Shown here: positions 1-9,230 of the stretch, in pieces
How positions within the stretch are numbered: the stretch's first letter is position 1
Layout: each line of letters opens with the position of its first letter
Assembly (NCBI GenBank): GCA_024278555.1
Contig: JAJRSX010000009.1
Coordinates: forward strand, 1-10,235
DNA length: 10,235 nt
Origin: a bacterium
Lineage (GTDB): Bacteria; CG2-30-53-67; CG2-30-70-394
Reading direction: 5' to 3'
Position numbers and translations under genes: made by a program
The notes under the pieces: model-generated
What the model was told of the DNA's origin: nothing
Seen by the model: only the letters and a program-made list of their open reading frames with translations
Database searches by the model: none

Positions 1-260
1 CGTACGCGGTTCAGGGGACCCGCCAGCAGTGGAAGGGGCGCGGCTGTACGCGCTGTCCGCTCAAGCCGGGATGTACGCGCGGGAAGAGTCGGACCTTGAC
101 CTTCGCCCCGGAGGCCGCCCGGCTTCGCAAGACAATGGAGCAGCGGGTCACCGAGCCGAAGGGCAAGGCTCTGGGGTCAGGCTTGCAAACTTGCAAGTTT
201 GGACCTCGCTGTTGGCCACCAACGGGCAAACTTGCAAGTTTGCAAAGGTTGCAAGCCTGA
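1..260 (+). pseudogene. IS1182-like transposase, C-terminal remnant
   Basis: Frame 3 of the plus strand is open from the window edge to a TGA at 258-260. Its first 57 residues (positions 3-173) read like the C-terminal part of an IS1182-type DDE transposase: a Cys cluster CTRCPLKPGCTRGK (about residues 15-28), then a basic stretch and the helix EQRVTEPKGKAL. In that family this helix normally leads into a further C-terminal stretch. Here the similarity stops at position 173, exactly where the palindromic repeat GGGGTCAGGC begins, and the last 28 codons are translated repeat DNA. The 5' part lies outside the window, so only the 3' truncation is certain. There is no terminal inverted repeat that I can assign to the element. 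The family call comes from motif recall without an alignment; the frame itself is secure. Confidence 0.6.
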
Positions 261-264
261 CCCC
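173..264. repeat. Nested palindromic repeat (REP-like inverted repeat)
   Basis: Two inverted arms flank a 25-bp centre. The outer arms are GGGGTCAGGCTTGC (173-186) and its exact complement (251-264). Inside each arm lies a perfect 16-bp palindrome, CAAACTTGCAAGTTTG, at 186-201 and 227-242. The right arm carries 8-9 extra bases (243-250) that the left arm lacks, so the structure is imperfect. GGGGTCAGG-type ends resemble elements found near REP-associated (Y1/RAYT) transposases, but no such gene is present here. The lower GC content stands out from the surrounding DNA. Confidence 0.75.
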
Positions 265-329
265 GCCTTTGACCCCGCCTTGACCCCGCCTCAGAGCTGG
301 ACGCTGAGAGCTTAGAGCTGGACCCCGCC
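258..329. repeat. Short tandem repeats: TGACCCCGCC units and a 7-nt-period array
   Basis: TGACCCCGCC occurs at 258-267, 270-279 and 281-290, with a GGACCCCGCC variant at 320-329. Between the third and fourth copies, positions 295-322 are four units of exact 7-nt period: AGCTGGA, CGCTGAG, AGCTTAG, AGCTGGA. The block occupies the space between the palindrome and the stop codon of the patatin gene (351), so the minus-strand operon runs directly into it. No U-tract terminator is visible. Confidence 0.7.
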
Positions 330-350
330 CGGGAGTCGACGGTGGCGGCC

Positions 351-1847
351 TCAGTCGCCGGCGAGGAGCGCCGCTCGCACCGCCCTGATCTGCGGGTTGG
401 CCCCGGAGACGAGGGCGACCACCGCTTGATCCATGGCGGCCGCGTCGCCCTTGGCGAGGCGGAAGTTGGTGGCGATGGTGTCGAGGCGCGCCTTCAACTC
501 CCCCTCCGGGAGGCCGTCGAAGGAGAGGTGGCAGAAGGTGAGCTTGTCGGCGAGGTCGACGGGGGCACCGTCGTAGGTGGCGGTGCGGAACTTGTCGAGG
601 GTCTCCTTGCGGATCGTCTGCAACAGGGAGTCCATCGCCTCGAAGAGGTTGGTGTCGACCACCCGGCTGATGAGGGGCCGCGGGTCGGCCTGCTCCGGGC
701 TCACCCCGGCGGGGTGGACGAAGGCGTCGATGGAGATCACCACGATGCGGTCGAAGCGGCCGTGGTTACGGGCGATCACCTCCTTCACCGCGGTGAGGCC
801 GAGGTTGTCGGAGGTGCCGCCGTCGAAGAGGTGGCGGTACCGCTTGCCCCGCTCTCCGCGGCGATGCGCCGCCGCCTCCTCACGGTAGTCACGCAGGGTC
901 ATGTAGTTGAACACCGCCGGGAAGGAGGCCGACGCCATCACCGCTCGTGCCACCCGGTAGCGGTTGATGTCGGCACCGAGCGCCGTGAAGCGCTCGTGGG
1001 TGAAGCGGAAGGGGGCTCCGAAGGGACGCGCCTCGCCGACCTTGCCGGTCGCCTCGGTGGCGTTGAGGACCAGGTAGGGGCGCTCCGGGTTGAGGTCGCG
1101 GTAGCGCAGGTCGGTGCCGAAGGGGCGGGCGTCGAAGAGGTTGTCCGCCAGGGTCTGGGCCATGATGTCGGAGCGGTCGTAGGCGGTGAGCCAGTAGCGG
1201 GCGATGTTCCCAGGCCAGAACCAGTTGCCGATCCAGCGGTGCAGGTAGTTGCGCTGCATGAGGCGGCGCAGGGTCACCGCCGACCAGGTCCGCCTCCCCC
1301 TTAGCTCCGCCCGGCTCGCCGCCACCAGGCGCGCTAGGCGCGGTGCGGTCTCGGGCCGGCGCAGCGCCGCGGTGAGGGCGGCCGCCTCTGCCGCGCTTAC
1401 CGGGCCGTGGAGGCCGAGGAGCTGCCGCTCCCCACGCCAGGCGGCCCGTGGGGCCAGGGTGGCGGGCAGCGCCCCCAGGTCGACCCCGCCGGGGATCCGC
1501 GCCCAGACCCAGCCGCCCGGATCCTGGGAGAGGCAGTAGTAGGCGGCCGGTAGGGTGCCGCCGGAGACCGCGGTGATCAGGTCGACCTCGCGCAGGAGGT
1601 CGATGTCCGGGAAGCAGGTGGCCAGCCGCGCCATCGCCATGGCGCCGAAGTAGGCGGCGCGGCTGCCGCCGCCGGAGATTGCCAGACAGACCAGGGTGCG
1701 GGGGTCACCGCGATCGTCGGCCACGGTGAGGGAGGCGCGGCCGTGGTAGGCGGGCGGTGCCGGCGGTAGGGGGCGGTTGGTGGCGGCAAAGGTGGCGCAA
1801 CCGGCGAGAGCGAGCAGAACGAGGGGGAGGTGGTGTCGGCTTTGCAT
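351..1847 (-). CDS. Patatin-like phospholipase, predicted lipoprotein
   Basis: A 498-residue predicted lipid acyl hydrolase. The N-terminus MQSRHHLPLVLLALAGC is a compact type II signal with lipobox LAGC, making Cys17 the lipidated residue and placing the enzyme in the periplasm or outer membrane. The patatin features are in order: the oxyanion-hole loop SGGGSR (58-63), the nucleophile elbow AVSGG with Ser95, and the catalytic Asp342 in FDGGTSDNLG. The Ser/Asp dyad is complete, so activity is plausible; the substrate is unknown. The ATG at 1847 is chosen because it gives a normal lipoprotein signal, although neither start has a clear Shine-Dalgarno sequence. A GTG at 1880 overlaps the TGA of the upstream VWA gene as GTGA. 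It would add 11 Arg-rich residues and suggest translational coupling. The two genes are almost certainly co-transcribed. Confidence 0.85.
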   Translation of the reverse strand: MQSRHHLPLVLLALAGCATFAATNRPLPPAPPAYHGRASLTVADDRGDPRTLVCLAISGGGSRAAYFGAMAMARLATCFPDIDLLREVDLITAVSGGTLPAAYYCLSQDPGGWVWARIPGGVDLGALPATLAPRAAWRGERQLLGLHGPVSAAEAAALTAALRRPETAPRLARLVAASRAELRGRRTWSAVTLRRLMQRNYLHRWIGNWFWPGNIARYWLTAYDRSDIMAQTLADNLFDARPFGTDLRYRDLNPERPYLVLNATEATGKVGEARPFGAPFRFTHERFTALGADINRYRVARAVMASASFPAVFNYMTLRDYREEAAAHRRGERGKRYRHLFDGGTSDNLGLTAVKEVIARNHGRFDRIVVISIDAFVHPAGVSPEQADPRPLISRVVDTNLFEAMDSLLQTIRKETLDKFRTATYDGAPVDLADKLTFCHLSFDGLPEGELKARLDTIATNFRLAKGDAAAMDQAVVALVSGANPQIRAVRAALLAGD

Positions 1848-1876
1848 GGGGAAACCGGGACGCCGCCGTTGTCGCC

Positions 1877-2701
1877 TCACCGCTCGGAGCGCACCAATAC
1901 CCAGGCGACCACCGCAAAGAGGAGGATGACTACGGCGGCGACCGCCATGGGCCAGCCACCCGGATGGAGGCGCAGGGCGGCGGCGATCTGCTGTTGCGGG
2001 GTGAGGGGCATACAGCGACGCAAAGCGATCTCCAGGGTGGTGGCGTCGTTGGCGGGGTAGAGGTGGCCGCCGGTACCAACGGTGGCGACCGCCAGGGGCG
2101 CGGCCGCTTCCCGGGTGAGGCCGAGGGTGATGACGTCGATGGTCGCGGAGACCCCCGTTTCACCGGTAAGGAGACCGCCCTCGGGGAGGGCGTCGGTGCA
2201 CCGGTCGGTGGCGTCGGTGATCAGGATGATGTGGGGGGCGCCGCCGGGCTCCAGGGTGAGGAGGTCGCGCACCGCCTCCCTGAGGGCGTGGGCGAGTGGG
2301 GTCCGGCCGGCGGCGGAGGGCTGGAGGCGGGCGAGGACGGCGGCGAGACGCGCACGCTCAATGGTTGCCGGGGGGAGGAGGAGCTGGCTGTCCTCGCACC
2401 CCTGCCACCGCTGCTGGCCGAAGACGCGCACCCCCACCACCGTCGTCTCCGGCAGGTGGGCGACGTAACGCTCCAGTGCCCCCCGTACGATCCCGAGCTT
2501 GTCGCCTGCCACCGGTGGTGCCGGGTCGAGGCCGTAGGCGTGGAGCAGGAGGCTTCGCCACCACCCCACCCCGGCCGGCGGCGTCGCCACCTCACCGGCC
2601 ATCGACGGCGAGGCGTCGATGGCCAGCAGGAGGGTCGGCGCCGCCGCCGCCGGCGTGGCGAGGAGGAGGGCGAGGAGGGGGTAGAGGGCGATGGCCGTCA
2701 T
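1877..2701 (-). CDS. Membrane-anchored von Willebrand factor A domain protein
   Basis: A 274-residue protein with an N-terminal signal peptide (hydrophobic residues 3-16, then TPAAAA). A VWA domain starts immediately after it. All metal-ion-dependent adhesion site elements are present: DASPS (Asp29, Ser31, Ser33), a Thr in GRTPLA, and the Asp of LITDATD. The C-terminus has one hydrophobic span (AVAAVVILLFAVVAWVLV) followed by RSER, so the domain should face the periplasm on a C-terminal anchor. VWA domains usually bind protein partners through a divalent metal. The ATG at 2701 is preferred over an in-frame start at 2746 because AGAGG lies seven bases upstream and the signal peptide then begins correctly. 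The gene abuts the patatin lipoprotein gene, suggesting a shared envelope task, but the specific function is unknown. Confidence 0.85.
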   Translation of the reverse strand: MTAIALYPLLALLLATPAAAAPTLLLAIDASPSMAGEVATPPAGVGWWRSLLLHAYGLDPAPPVAGDKLGIVRGALERYVAHLPETTVVGVRVFGQQRWQGCEDSQLLLPPATIERARLAAVLARLQPSAAGRTPLAHALREAVRDLLTLEPGGAPHIILITDATDRCTDALPEGGLLTGETGVSATIDVITLGLTREAAAPLAVATVGTGGHLYPANDATTLEIALRRCMPLTPQQQIAAALRLHPGGWPMAVAAVVILLFAVVAWVLVRSER

Positions 2702-2820
2702 GGCGGACCTCTGTGACGGCCGCCAATCTACCCCGCCGGGACGCAACCACGAAGGGGGGCGCGAGCACCATCGCTCCTCGGCGGATCGCCGGGGGTCGTA
2801 CGGTGGTTGATTCGAACACC

Positions 2821-2851
2821 CGGAGGTCGCCGGAAGGCGATCCTCTGTTTT
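2821..2851 (+). terminator. Hairpin with T-tract, terminator-like on the plus strand
   Basis: An 11-bp stem is formed by 2821-2831 and 2836-2847, with a GGAA (GNRA-type) loop at 2832-2835, one bulged T (2841) and one G-T wobble. TTTT follows directly at 2848-2851, with further T-rich DNA to about 2880. This is the form of an intrinsic terminator reading left to right. On the minus strand, where the neighbouring genes lie, the hairpin is not followed by Ts. No gene precedes it on the plus strand. Confidence 0.45.
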
Positions 2852-2982
2852 CGCCCTTTCCCCCTTTCGCGTTTTCGTGTTCCAGCGGTGTGAACGATGG
2901 CGGAACGCTCAGGGGTATTTCTGCTGACCCCCTCTGCCTGGTCGGGCTGGTACTGGCCAACCCATTGCCGCCGATGCCGCCC

Positions 2983-5226
<2,244 letters not shown>

Positions 5227-5231
5227 GGGGG

Positions 5232-5263
5232 AGCAGTCGGCGTTCAGCAGTCAGCGGTCAGCA
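5232..5263. repeat. 7-nt-period repeat in the gap before the kinase gene
   Basis: Read on the minus strand, the bases form consecutive heptads TGACCGC, TGACTGC, TGAACGC, CGACTGC. AGC, or GGC at the second position, recurs on the plus strand at 5232, 5239, 5246, 5253 and 5260, exactly every seven bases. This is the same nGCTGAn pattern as the array at 295-322, in the opposite orientation. It ends six bases before the kinase start codon, where a ribosome binding site would be expected. The rest of the 111-bp gap holds only a small 5-bp hairpin (5313-5326). Confidence 0.65.
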
Positions 5264-5337
5264 ACGCGATCCCCGCCGCCGTGCCGGCGACGGGCAGGGT
5301 GGCGCTCCGCGGGCGGGTCGTCCCGCACCGCCCCACG

Positions 5338-6246
5338 CTACTCATGATTGTCTCCATCGACCACCACCAGCGCCTCGCTGAGCACCTCCCGCGAGAGGGG
5401 GATCCCGAGGGTGGCCGCCATGGTGCGGTTCACCGCCAGGGCGATCCGCGCCGGGGGAGCAAAGGCGGCGCCCTTGCCGGCGAGCCAGCGGTGGGCCATC
5501 TCCCCTGCGAGCAGGCCGCTCTCGAAGTAGTCGCTGTAGACCGCCAGGAGCGCGCCGCGCGCGACCAGGGCGGCGGTAGGCACGAGGAGCGGCAGGCGGT
5601 GGTCGACGCTGCACCGGCTGAGGTAGTCGAAGGCGGCGGGGGAGAGGAGCCCCCCCTCCACCGGCAGCCACACCGCCTCCGCCCTCGTCGCCACCACCGC
5701 GTCGCACATCTTGGGCAGCGCCTCGACCGAGAGGGCGAGGGCCGCGACGGTGATCCCTGCCTCCTCTTCCGGCAGGGCGGCGGCCGCCCACCGCTCTCCC
5801 TGGCCGGCGGCGACCACCGCGGTTAGGCGGTGGACCGCGGGGGCGACGCGATGGAGGCCGCGGAGCTGGTCCGCCTGGCTCGGTGCGAGGCTGATGCCGC
5901 CGACAAAGGGGGGGGCGTCGAGATGGTCGGCGGCCGGGTCGAGGACCATGGTGTAGAGGGCCGGGAGGTGGGGGTCGATCTCGCGCACCATCACCGCCGC
6001 CCACCGCCCCACCGCCACCACCAGCTTCGGCGCCTCGCGGCGCACGGCGCGCAACAGGGAGGCACGGGTCGCCCGCCCGGGCACCCCGCTCCAGGCTTGC
6101 ATCTGCTCGCCGAACTCCTGCGAGAGCCCCTCCACCGCCTCGGCGTACGCCTCCACCCCGTCCTGGTGAACGACGAGGACGGTCGCCGCCCGCGCGGGGG
6201 GCGCGACGATCGCCAGGCAGAGGAGGAGGGGGAGGCGGCGACGCAT
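5338..6246 (-). CDS. ABC-type substrate-binding protein (PF04392-like), periplasmic
   Basis: A 302-residue protein with a Sec signal peptide (MRRRLPLLLCLAIVAPPARA, cleavage before ATVLVV); no lipobox is evident. The fold reads as the ABC_sub_bind family related to LacI/type I periplasmic binding proteins: the pattern KLVVAVGRWAAVMV, YTMVLDP, then near the C-terminus YSDYFESGLLAGEMAHRWLAG and LAVNRTMAATLGIPL, which match the conserved end of that family. The ligand is unknown; family members are linked to amino-acid-like and other small molecules. The ATG at 6246 begins five bases after the receptor stop codon, indicating co-transcription. A much longer reading frame extends back to 7113, but its N-terminal part is Pro/Arg/Gly-rich shadow sequence over the receptor gene. 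There is no permease or ATPase partner, so a sensing role with the downstream kinase is as likely as transport. Confidence 0.85.
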   Translation of the reverse strand: MRRRLPLLLCLAIVAPPARAATVLVVHQDGVEAYAEAVEGLSQEFGEQMQAWSGVPGRATRASLLRAVRREAPKLVVAVGRWAAVMVREIDPHLPALYTMVLDPAADHLDAPPFVGGISLAPSQADQLRGLHRVAPAVHRLTAVVAAGQGERWAAAALPEEEAGITVAALALSVEALPKMCDAVVATRAEAVWLPVEGGLLSPAAFDYLSRCSVDHRLPLLVPTAALVARGALLAVYSDYFESGLLAGEMAHRWLAGKGAAFAPPARIALAVNRTMAATLGIPLSREVLSEALVVVDGDNHE

Positions 6247-6251
6247 GGGAA

Positions 6252-8243
6252 TCAGAAGCGCACGGTCAGGCGGCCCACGGCGCGTGAGTCGATCTCGTTG
6301 ATCACCCACTCGCGGTGGTGGTCGCGAAGGAGGTTGGTGAGGGTGAGGTCGGCCACCAGCCGGCCGTCCCAGGCGGTGGTGCCGATGTTCACGTCGACGG
6401 TGGTGTAGCTGGCGAGGTGGCGATCCACCGCCTCGATCTGGTGGGTGGTGTCGTTGTAGAAGGGGAGCCGCCAGTCCGACGGCCCCACCCAGTGGAGGGC
6501 GACCCGGCCGAAGGGGCCGGCCACCGGCCGGTAGCCGACCCCGGCGGAGGCGGTGAGGTCGGGGAGGACGTGCTCGCCGATCAGATCTTCGCCGTGGACC
6601 TGCACCCGCGCCTGGCTGGCGGTGGCGAAGAGGCGCCATGCCGGGGTGGGCCGCCAACGGGCCTCTGCGTCCCAGCCGAGGGTGCGCTGGTCGTTGACGT
6701 TGGCGTACCGGTAGTGGGGCAGGGTGCGGCCGTCGGTGGCGGTGAAGTTGTCCATGAAGCGCACCTGGATGTTGTTGCGCGACTCGGCGATGTAGGCGGT
6801 GAGCCCGACGGTGAGGGTCGGCGCGACCTGCGCCCGGTAGCCCGCCTCGTAGGTGGTCACCTCCTCCGGGTCGAGGCCGCGGTCGCCCTCGTACCACCCC
6901 GCCTTCAGCGGGTTGCCCCCCTCCTGCACGTAGTCGAGGCGCCCCTCGTAGAGGTTGGGGAAGCGGTGCGCCAGGTTCACCGACAGGCGCAGGGTGTGGC
7001 GCGGGTGGGGGAGCCAGACGAGGGCGGTGAAGGGGGAGAGGGTGGGGTTGGCGTCGTAGTGGGTGTCCGCCCGCACCCCGGCGAACCAAGAGAGGTTCTT
7101 GCGTAGCGCCCACTCCCCCTGGCCGTAGAGGGCGCCCATGGGCTCCGCGAGGTCGCCGTCGAGCATCGCCCCGCTACGGGCGATCACCTCGCTCACCTCC
7201 GCGCCGCCGACCCAGCGCACCCGCCCGAGGCGGCCGTTGAGCTCGAGGTTCGCCGCCGGCTCGGTACGGGTGAGCTCCGGGTGGGGAAGGATCTCGACCC
7301 GCTCGAAGGCGCCGTTGTCGAGAAGGGTGAGCTCGCGGTCGCTGAGCGACAGGGTGAGCCGCCACCCGGTGCCGCCGCGCAGGGTGTCGGCGATGGCGAC
7401 GTCGACGTAGCGGGCGTCGCTACGGATCAGGTGTTTGCAGAGGCGAAAGGGGAAGCGCATAAAGCCGGTAAAGTCGTTCTCGCCGGCGGCGACCGACACC
7501 CGCGGCCCGGCCTTCAGGTCGACCTCACCGCGGAGCTGCCATGCGTGGTGCTGGTCCGACTCCTCGTCGAGGTTCTCGTTCCAGGCGGTGGTGTCGAAGG
7601 TACGGCCGGCCACCGACAGCGCCTTGCGACCGTGGGCGATGCCGCCGCCGCCGGCGAACACCGTGGTGTCGTTCTCGCCGCGGGTGACGGTGAGATACGG
7701 CGCATCCGCCGACTCCCGCGGCCTCCGGGTGATGATGTGGATGACCCCGGTGACCGCGTTGGCGCCGTAGGTGGTCCCCGGGGTGCGCACCACCTCCACC
7801 CGCTCCACCTCCTCCAGGACCACCGGGAGCTGGTTGAAGACGTTGGCCCCGAAGAGCGGATCCCGTACCGGGTGGCCGTCGATGAGGATGAGGACCTTCG
7901 ACGACTGCATCACGTCGGTGCCGTGGATCCCCACCTGGGTCTGACCGCCGTTGATCGTCCAGACGTTCACCCCCGCCACCTCGCGCAGGAGATCGGCGAG
8001 GTTGACCACCCCGGAGGCCTGGATCTCGTCGCGGGTGATCACCGTCACCGCCGACGGCGCCCGCTCGATCGCCTGCGGGTAGCGGCTGGCGGTGGTCTCC
8101 TCCTCCTCCGCCGCCAGCAGGGCGAAGAAGTCGCCGCTGTCCAGGTTCGGAGGCCGCTCGCCTCCGACCGCGGCGACGGGGGCGACGCCCAGGAGAAGGG
8201 TCAGTATCAGGAGACGGCAGACGGCGTGGCGGGATACGGGCAT
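6252..8243 (-). CDS. TonB-dependent outer-membrane receptor
   Basis: A 663-residue receptor with a signal peptide (residues 1 to about 28, hydrophobic core CRLLILTLLLGVAPVAA). The plug domain spans about 55-175, with the usual blocks ERAPSAVTVITRDEI, LADLLREVAGV, VLILIDGHPVRDP and VERVEVVRTPGTTYGANAVTGVIHI. A 22-strand-type barrel makes up the rest, ending in GRLTVRF with the C-terminal Phe expected for insertion by the Bam complex. No classic TonB box is seen; the segment before the plug (SGDFFALLAAEEEETTASR) resembles that of receptors with an LEELL-type linker. The ligand cannot be told from sequence. The ATG at 8243 is chosen over 8345 because GGTGA lies eight bases upstream and the signal peptide starts cleanly. 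It is first in a likely operon with the substrate-binding protein and hybrid kinase. Confidence 0.93.
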   Translation of the reverse strand: MPVSRHAVCRLLILTLLLGVAPVAAVGGERPPNLDSGDFFALLAAEEEETTASRYPQAIERAPSAVTVITRDEIQASGVVNLADLLREVAGVNVWTINGGQTQVGIHGTDVMQSSKVLILIDGHPVRDPLFGANVFNQLPVVLEEVERVEVVRTPGTTYGANAVTGVIHIITRRPRESADAPYLTVTRGENDTTVFAGGGGIAHGRKALSVAGRTFDTTAWNENLDEESDQHHAWQLRGEVDLKAGPRVSVAAGENDFTGFMRFPFRLCKHLIRSDARYVDVAIADTLRGGTGWRLTLSLSDRELTLLDNGAFERVEILPHPELTRTEPAANLELNGRLGRVRWVGGAEVSEVIARSGAMLDGDLAEPMGALYGQGEWALRKNLSWFAGVRADTHYDANPTLSPFTALVWLPHPRHTLRLSVNLAHRFPNLYEGRLDYVQEGGNPLKAGWYEGDRGLDPEEVTTYEAGYRAQVAPTLTVGLTAYIAESRNNIQVRFMDNFTATDGRTLPHYRYANVNDQRTLGWDAEARWRPTPAWRLFATASQARVQVHGEDLIGEHVLPDLTASAGVGYRPVAGPFGRVALHWVGPSDWRLPFYNDTTHQIEAVDRHLASYTTVDVNIGTTAWDGRLVADLTLTNLLRDHHREWVINEIDSRAVGRLTVRF

Positions 8244-8271
8244 GGATAGCTTCACCGGGAGGGTAGTGGAT

Positions 8272-8307
8272 GGCCGGATTATTCGCAGCCGGCCGCTTCC
8301 CCCACAA
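8272..8307 (-). promoter_or_regulatory. Candidate promoter and overlapping operator-like palindrome for the receptor operon
   Basis: On the minus strand TTGTGG (8302-8307) and AATAAT (8278-8283) are separated by 18 bases, a plausible -35/-10 pair with the start of transcription about 28 bases before the receptor ATG. A perfect inverted repeat, GGCCGG (8272-8277) and CCGGCC (8289-8294) with an 11-bp spacer, brackets the -10 box, as a repressor site might. AATAAT sits in one of the few AT-rich spots of this spacer. Confidence 0.35.
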
Positions 8308-8315
8308 CCAACGAG

Positions 8316-8340
8316 CCCCGCCCTACCCCTGCCGGCGGGG
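8316..8340. other. Hairpin in the cytochrome-receptor spacer (1)
   Basis: A perfect 7-bp stem, CCCCGCC (8316-8322) with GGCGGGG (8334-8340), encloses an 11-base loop. It lies just upstream of the candidate -35 box on the minus strand. There is no U-tract on either side. Confidence 0.4.
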
Positions 8341-8359
8341 ATCAAACGCCCTCACGACC

Positions 8360-8386
8360 GGCGACAGGGCGCGGCCGCGTGTCGCC
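8360..8386 (-). terminator. Hairpin in the cytochrome-receptor spacer (2), possible transcript end
   Basis: GGCGACA (8360-8366) pairs perfectly with TGTCGCC (8380-8386). The interior holds the 10-bp palindrome CGCGGCCGCG, so a stable stem-loop is expected. It lies about 50 bp after the cytochrome stop codon and before the receptor promoter, a sensible place to end the cytochrome transcript. The lack of a T-run makes an intrinsic terminator uncertain. Confidence 0.35.
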
Positions 8387-8435
8387 CTCCCCGCCCGGCG
8401 TCACCCGCGGGCCGGGAGGCGGCCGTGAGGGTGCG

Positions 8436-9110
8436 CTACTGGTCGAGCACCCCGGTGCCGTGGGCCAGGGCCAGGCCGAGGGACTCGAGGTTGAACTCGT
8501 GCCACGCCGCCATCGCCGCGGTGATCGCCTCCTCCACCTTCTCCCTCTTCTTGCCGGTGAGCTGCTGGCCGGGCTCGGGGAAGACCAGGGCCATGCGGAT
8601 CCGGTGGGTGAACTCGAGCATGGTCTGCGCCACCTCAATCGTGTTCCCCGGTGAGGTATCGGTGTGGCAGCGGCGGCAGGTGGCGGTGATGGTACGGGCG
8701 TTGAGGACGTGCCCCCCCACCGCACCGTGGCAGGTGCCGCAGTCCGCTGCCGTGCGGCCGGCGCTCAACGCCTTGAAGTGGGGGCTCACCCGGTAGCCGT
8801 GGAACTGGTCCTCGTGGCAGCCGCTGCACAGCTTGACCACCGCCAGACGGCTGCCGGGATCCCCGGCCGCCGCTTTGCCGCGAAAACGGACCCCCTTGTG
8901 GGCCGCCCGCTCCCCCTTTGCCGCCACATCTCCCTTGTGGCAGGTGACACAGGTGACGTCGTTGAAGGCGTGGATCGACTCCTCCCAGTCGCCAAAGGTG
9001 TGGGCCCACCCCTTCTCCTGCTTAATCTTCGCGTGGCAGGTGGTACACGCGGCCACGGCGAAGCGGGGGGGAAGGAGGAGGGCGACGACGAGACAGAGGC
9101 GGCGAACCAT
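8436..9110 (-). CDS. Periplasmic pentaheme cytochrome c
   Basis: A 224-residue exported cytochrome. The signal peptide MVRRLCLVVALLLPPRFAVA is followed directly by the first heme site. Five CxxCH motifs are present: CTTCH (22-26), CVTCH (54-58), CSGCH (95-99), CGTCH (124-128) and CRRCH (145-149). Extra His residues (37, 47, 71, 104, 111, 134) could supply distal ligands. The segment WEESIHAFNDVTCVTCHKGD is typical of small NapC/NrfB/c554-like multiheme cytochromes. The last 70 residues carry no heme site and look helical. The likely role is periplasmic electron transfer; partner and substrate are unknown, and no oxidoreductase is adjacent. The ATG at 9110 is chosen over 9251 because GGAG lies six bases upstream and the signal peptide then begins at residue 1. 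The stop is TAG. It has spacers of 151 and 192 bp, so it is probably transcribed alone. Confidence 0.92.
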   Translation of the reverse strand: MVRRLCLVVALLLPPRFAVAACTTCHAKIKQEKGWAHTFGDWEESIHAFNDVTCVTCHKGDVAAKGERAAHKGVRFRGKAAAGDPGSRLAVVKLCSGCHEDQFHGYRVSPHFKALSAGRTAADCGTCHGAVGGHVLNARTITATCRRCHTDTSPGNTIEVAQTMLEFTHRIRMALVFPEPGQQLTGKKREKVEEAITAAMAAWHEFNLESLGLALAHGTGVLDQ

Positions 9111-9230
9111 GGGGTGCTCCGGCAGCGAAAGGTGAGCGGCGGCGGAGGGTAGCACGGGGGAAAACCGGTGCGCATGCAGAGGCGGGCTCGCCCGCGCGCC
9201 ACCGCACACACCGGCGGGTACCTCCTCCGG

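Noticed and set aside
173-329. The left-edge repeats as a CRISPR array
   Set aside because: The units are short and inverted or 7-12 bp tandem, without uniform spacers or cas genes.
342-1304. A long plus-strand open frame opposite the patatin gene
   Set aside because: Its composition is a biased mirror of the patatin codons; it has no domain and covers the catalytic region of the real gene.
2800-2820. A tRNA-like TTCGAA loop in the gap before the VWA gene
   Set aside because: The flanking T-stem has a mismatch and there is no anticodon arm, D-arm or acceptor stem at the right spacing.
2912-2931. GGGGT...ACCCC inverted repeat as the kinase-gene terminator
   Set aside because: It is only 5 bp with a 10-base loop and no T-tract on the minus strand; too weak to call.
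5313-5326. GCGGG-TCGT-CCCGC mini-hairpin after the binding-protein gene
   Set aside because: A 5-bp GC stem is expected by chance in DNA of this composition and has no T-tract.
6247-7113. An N-terminal extension of the substrate-binding protein frame into the receptor gene
   Set aside because: The extension is Pro/Arg/Gly/His-rich shadow sequence in another frame of the receptor; a clean signal peptide begins at 6246.
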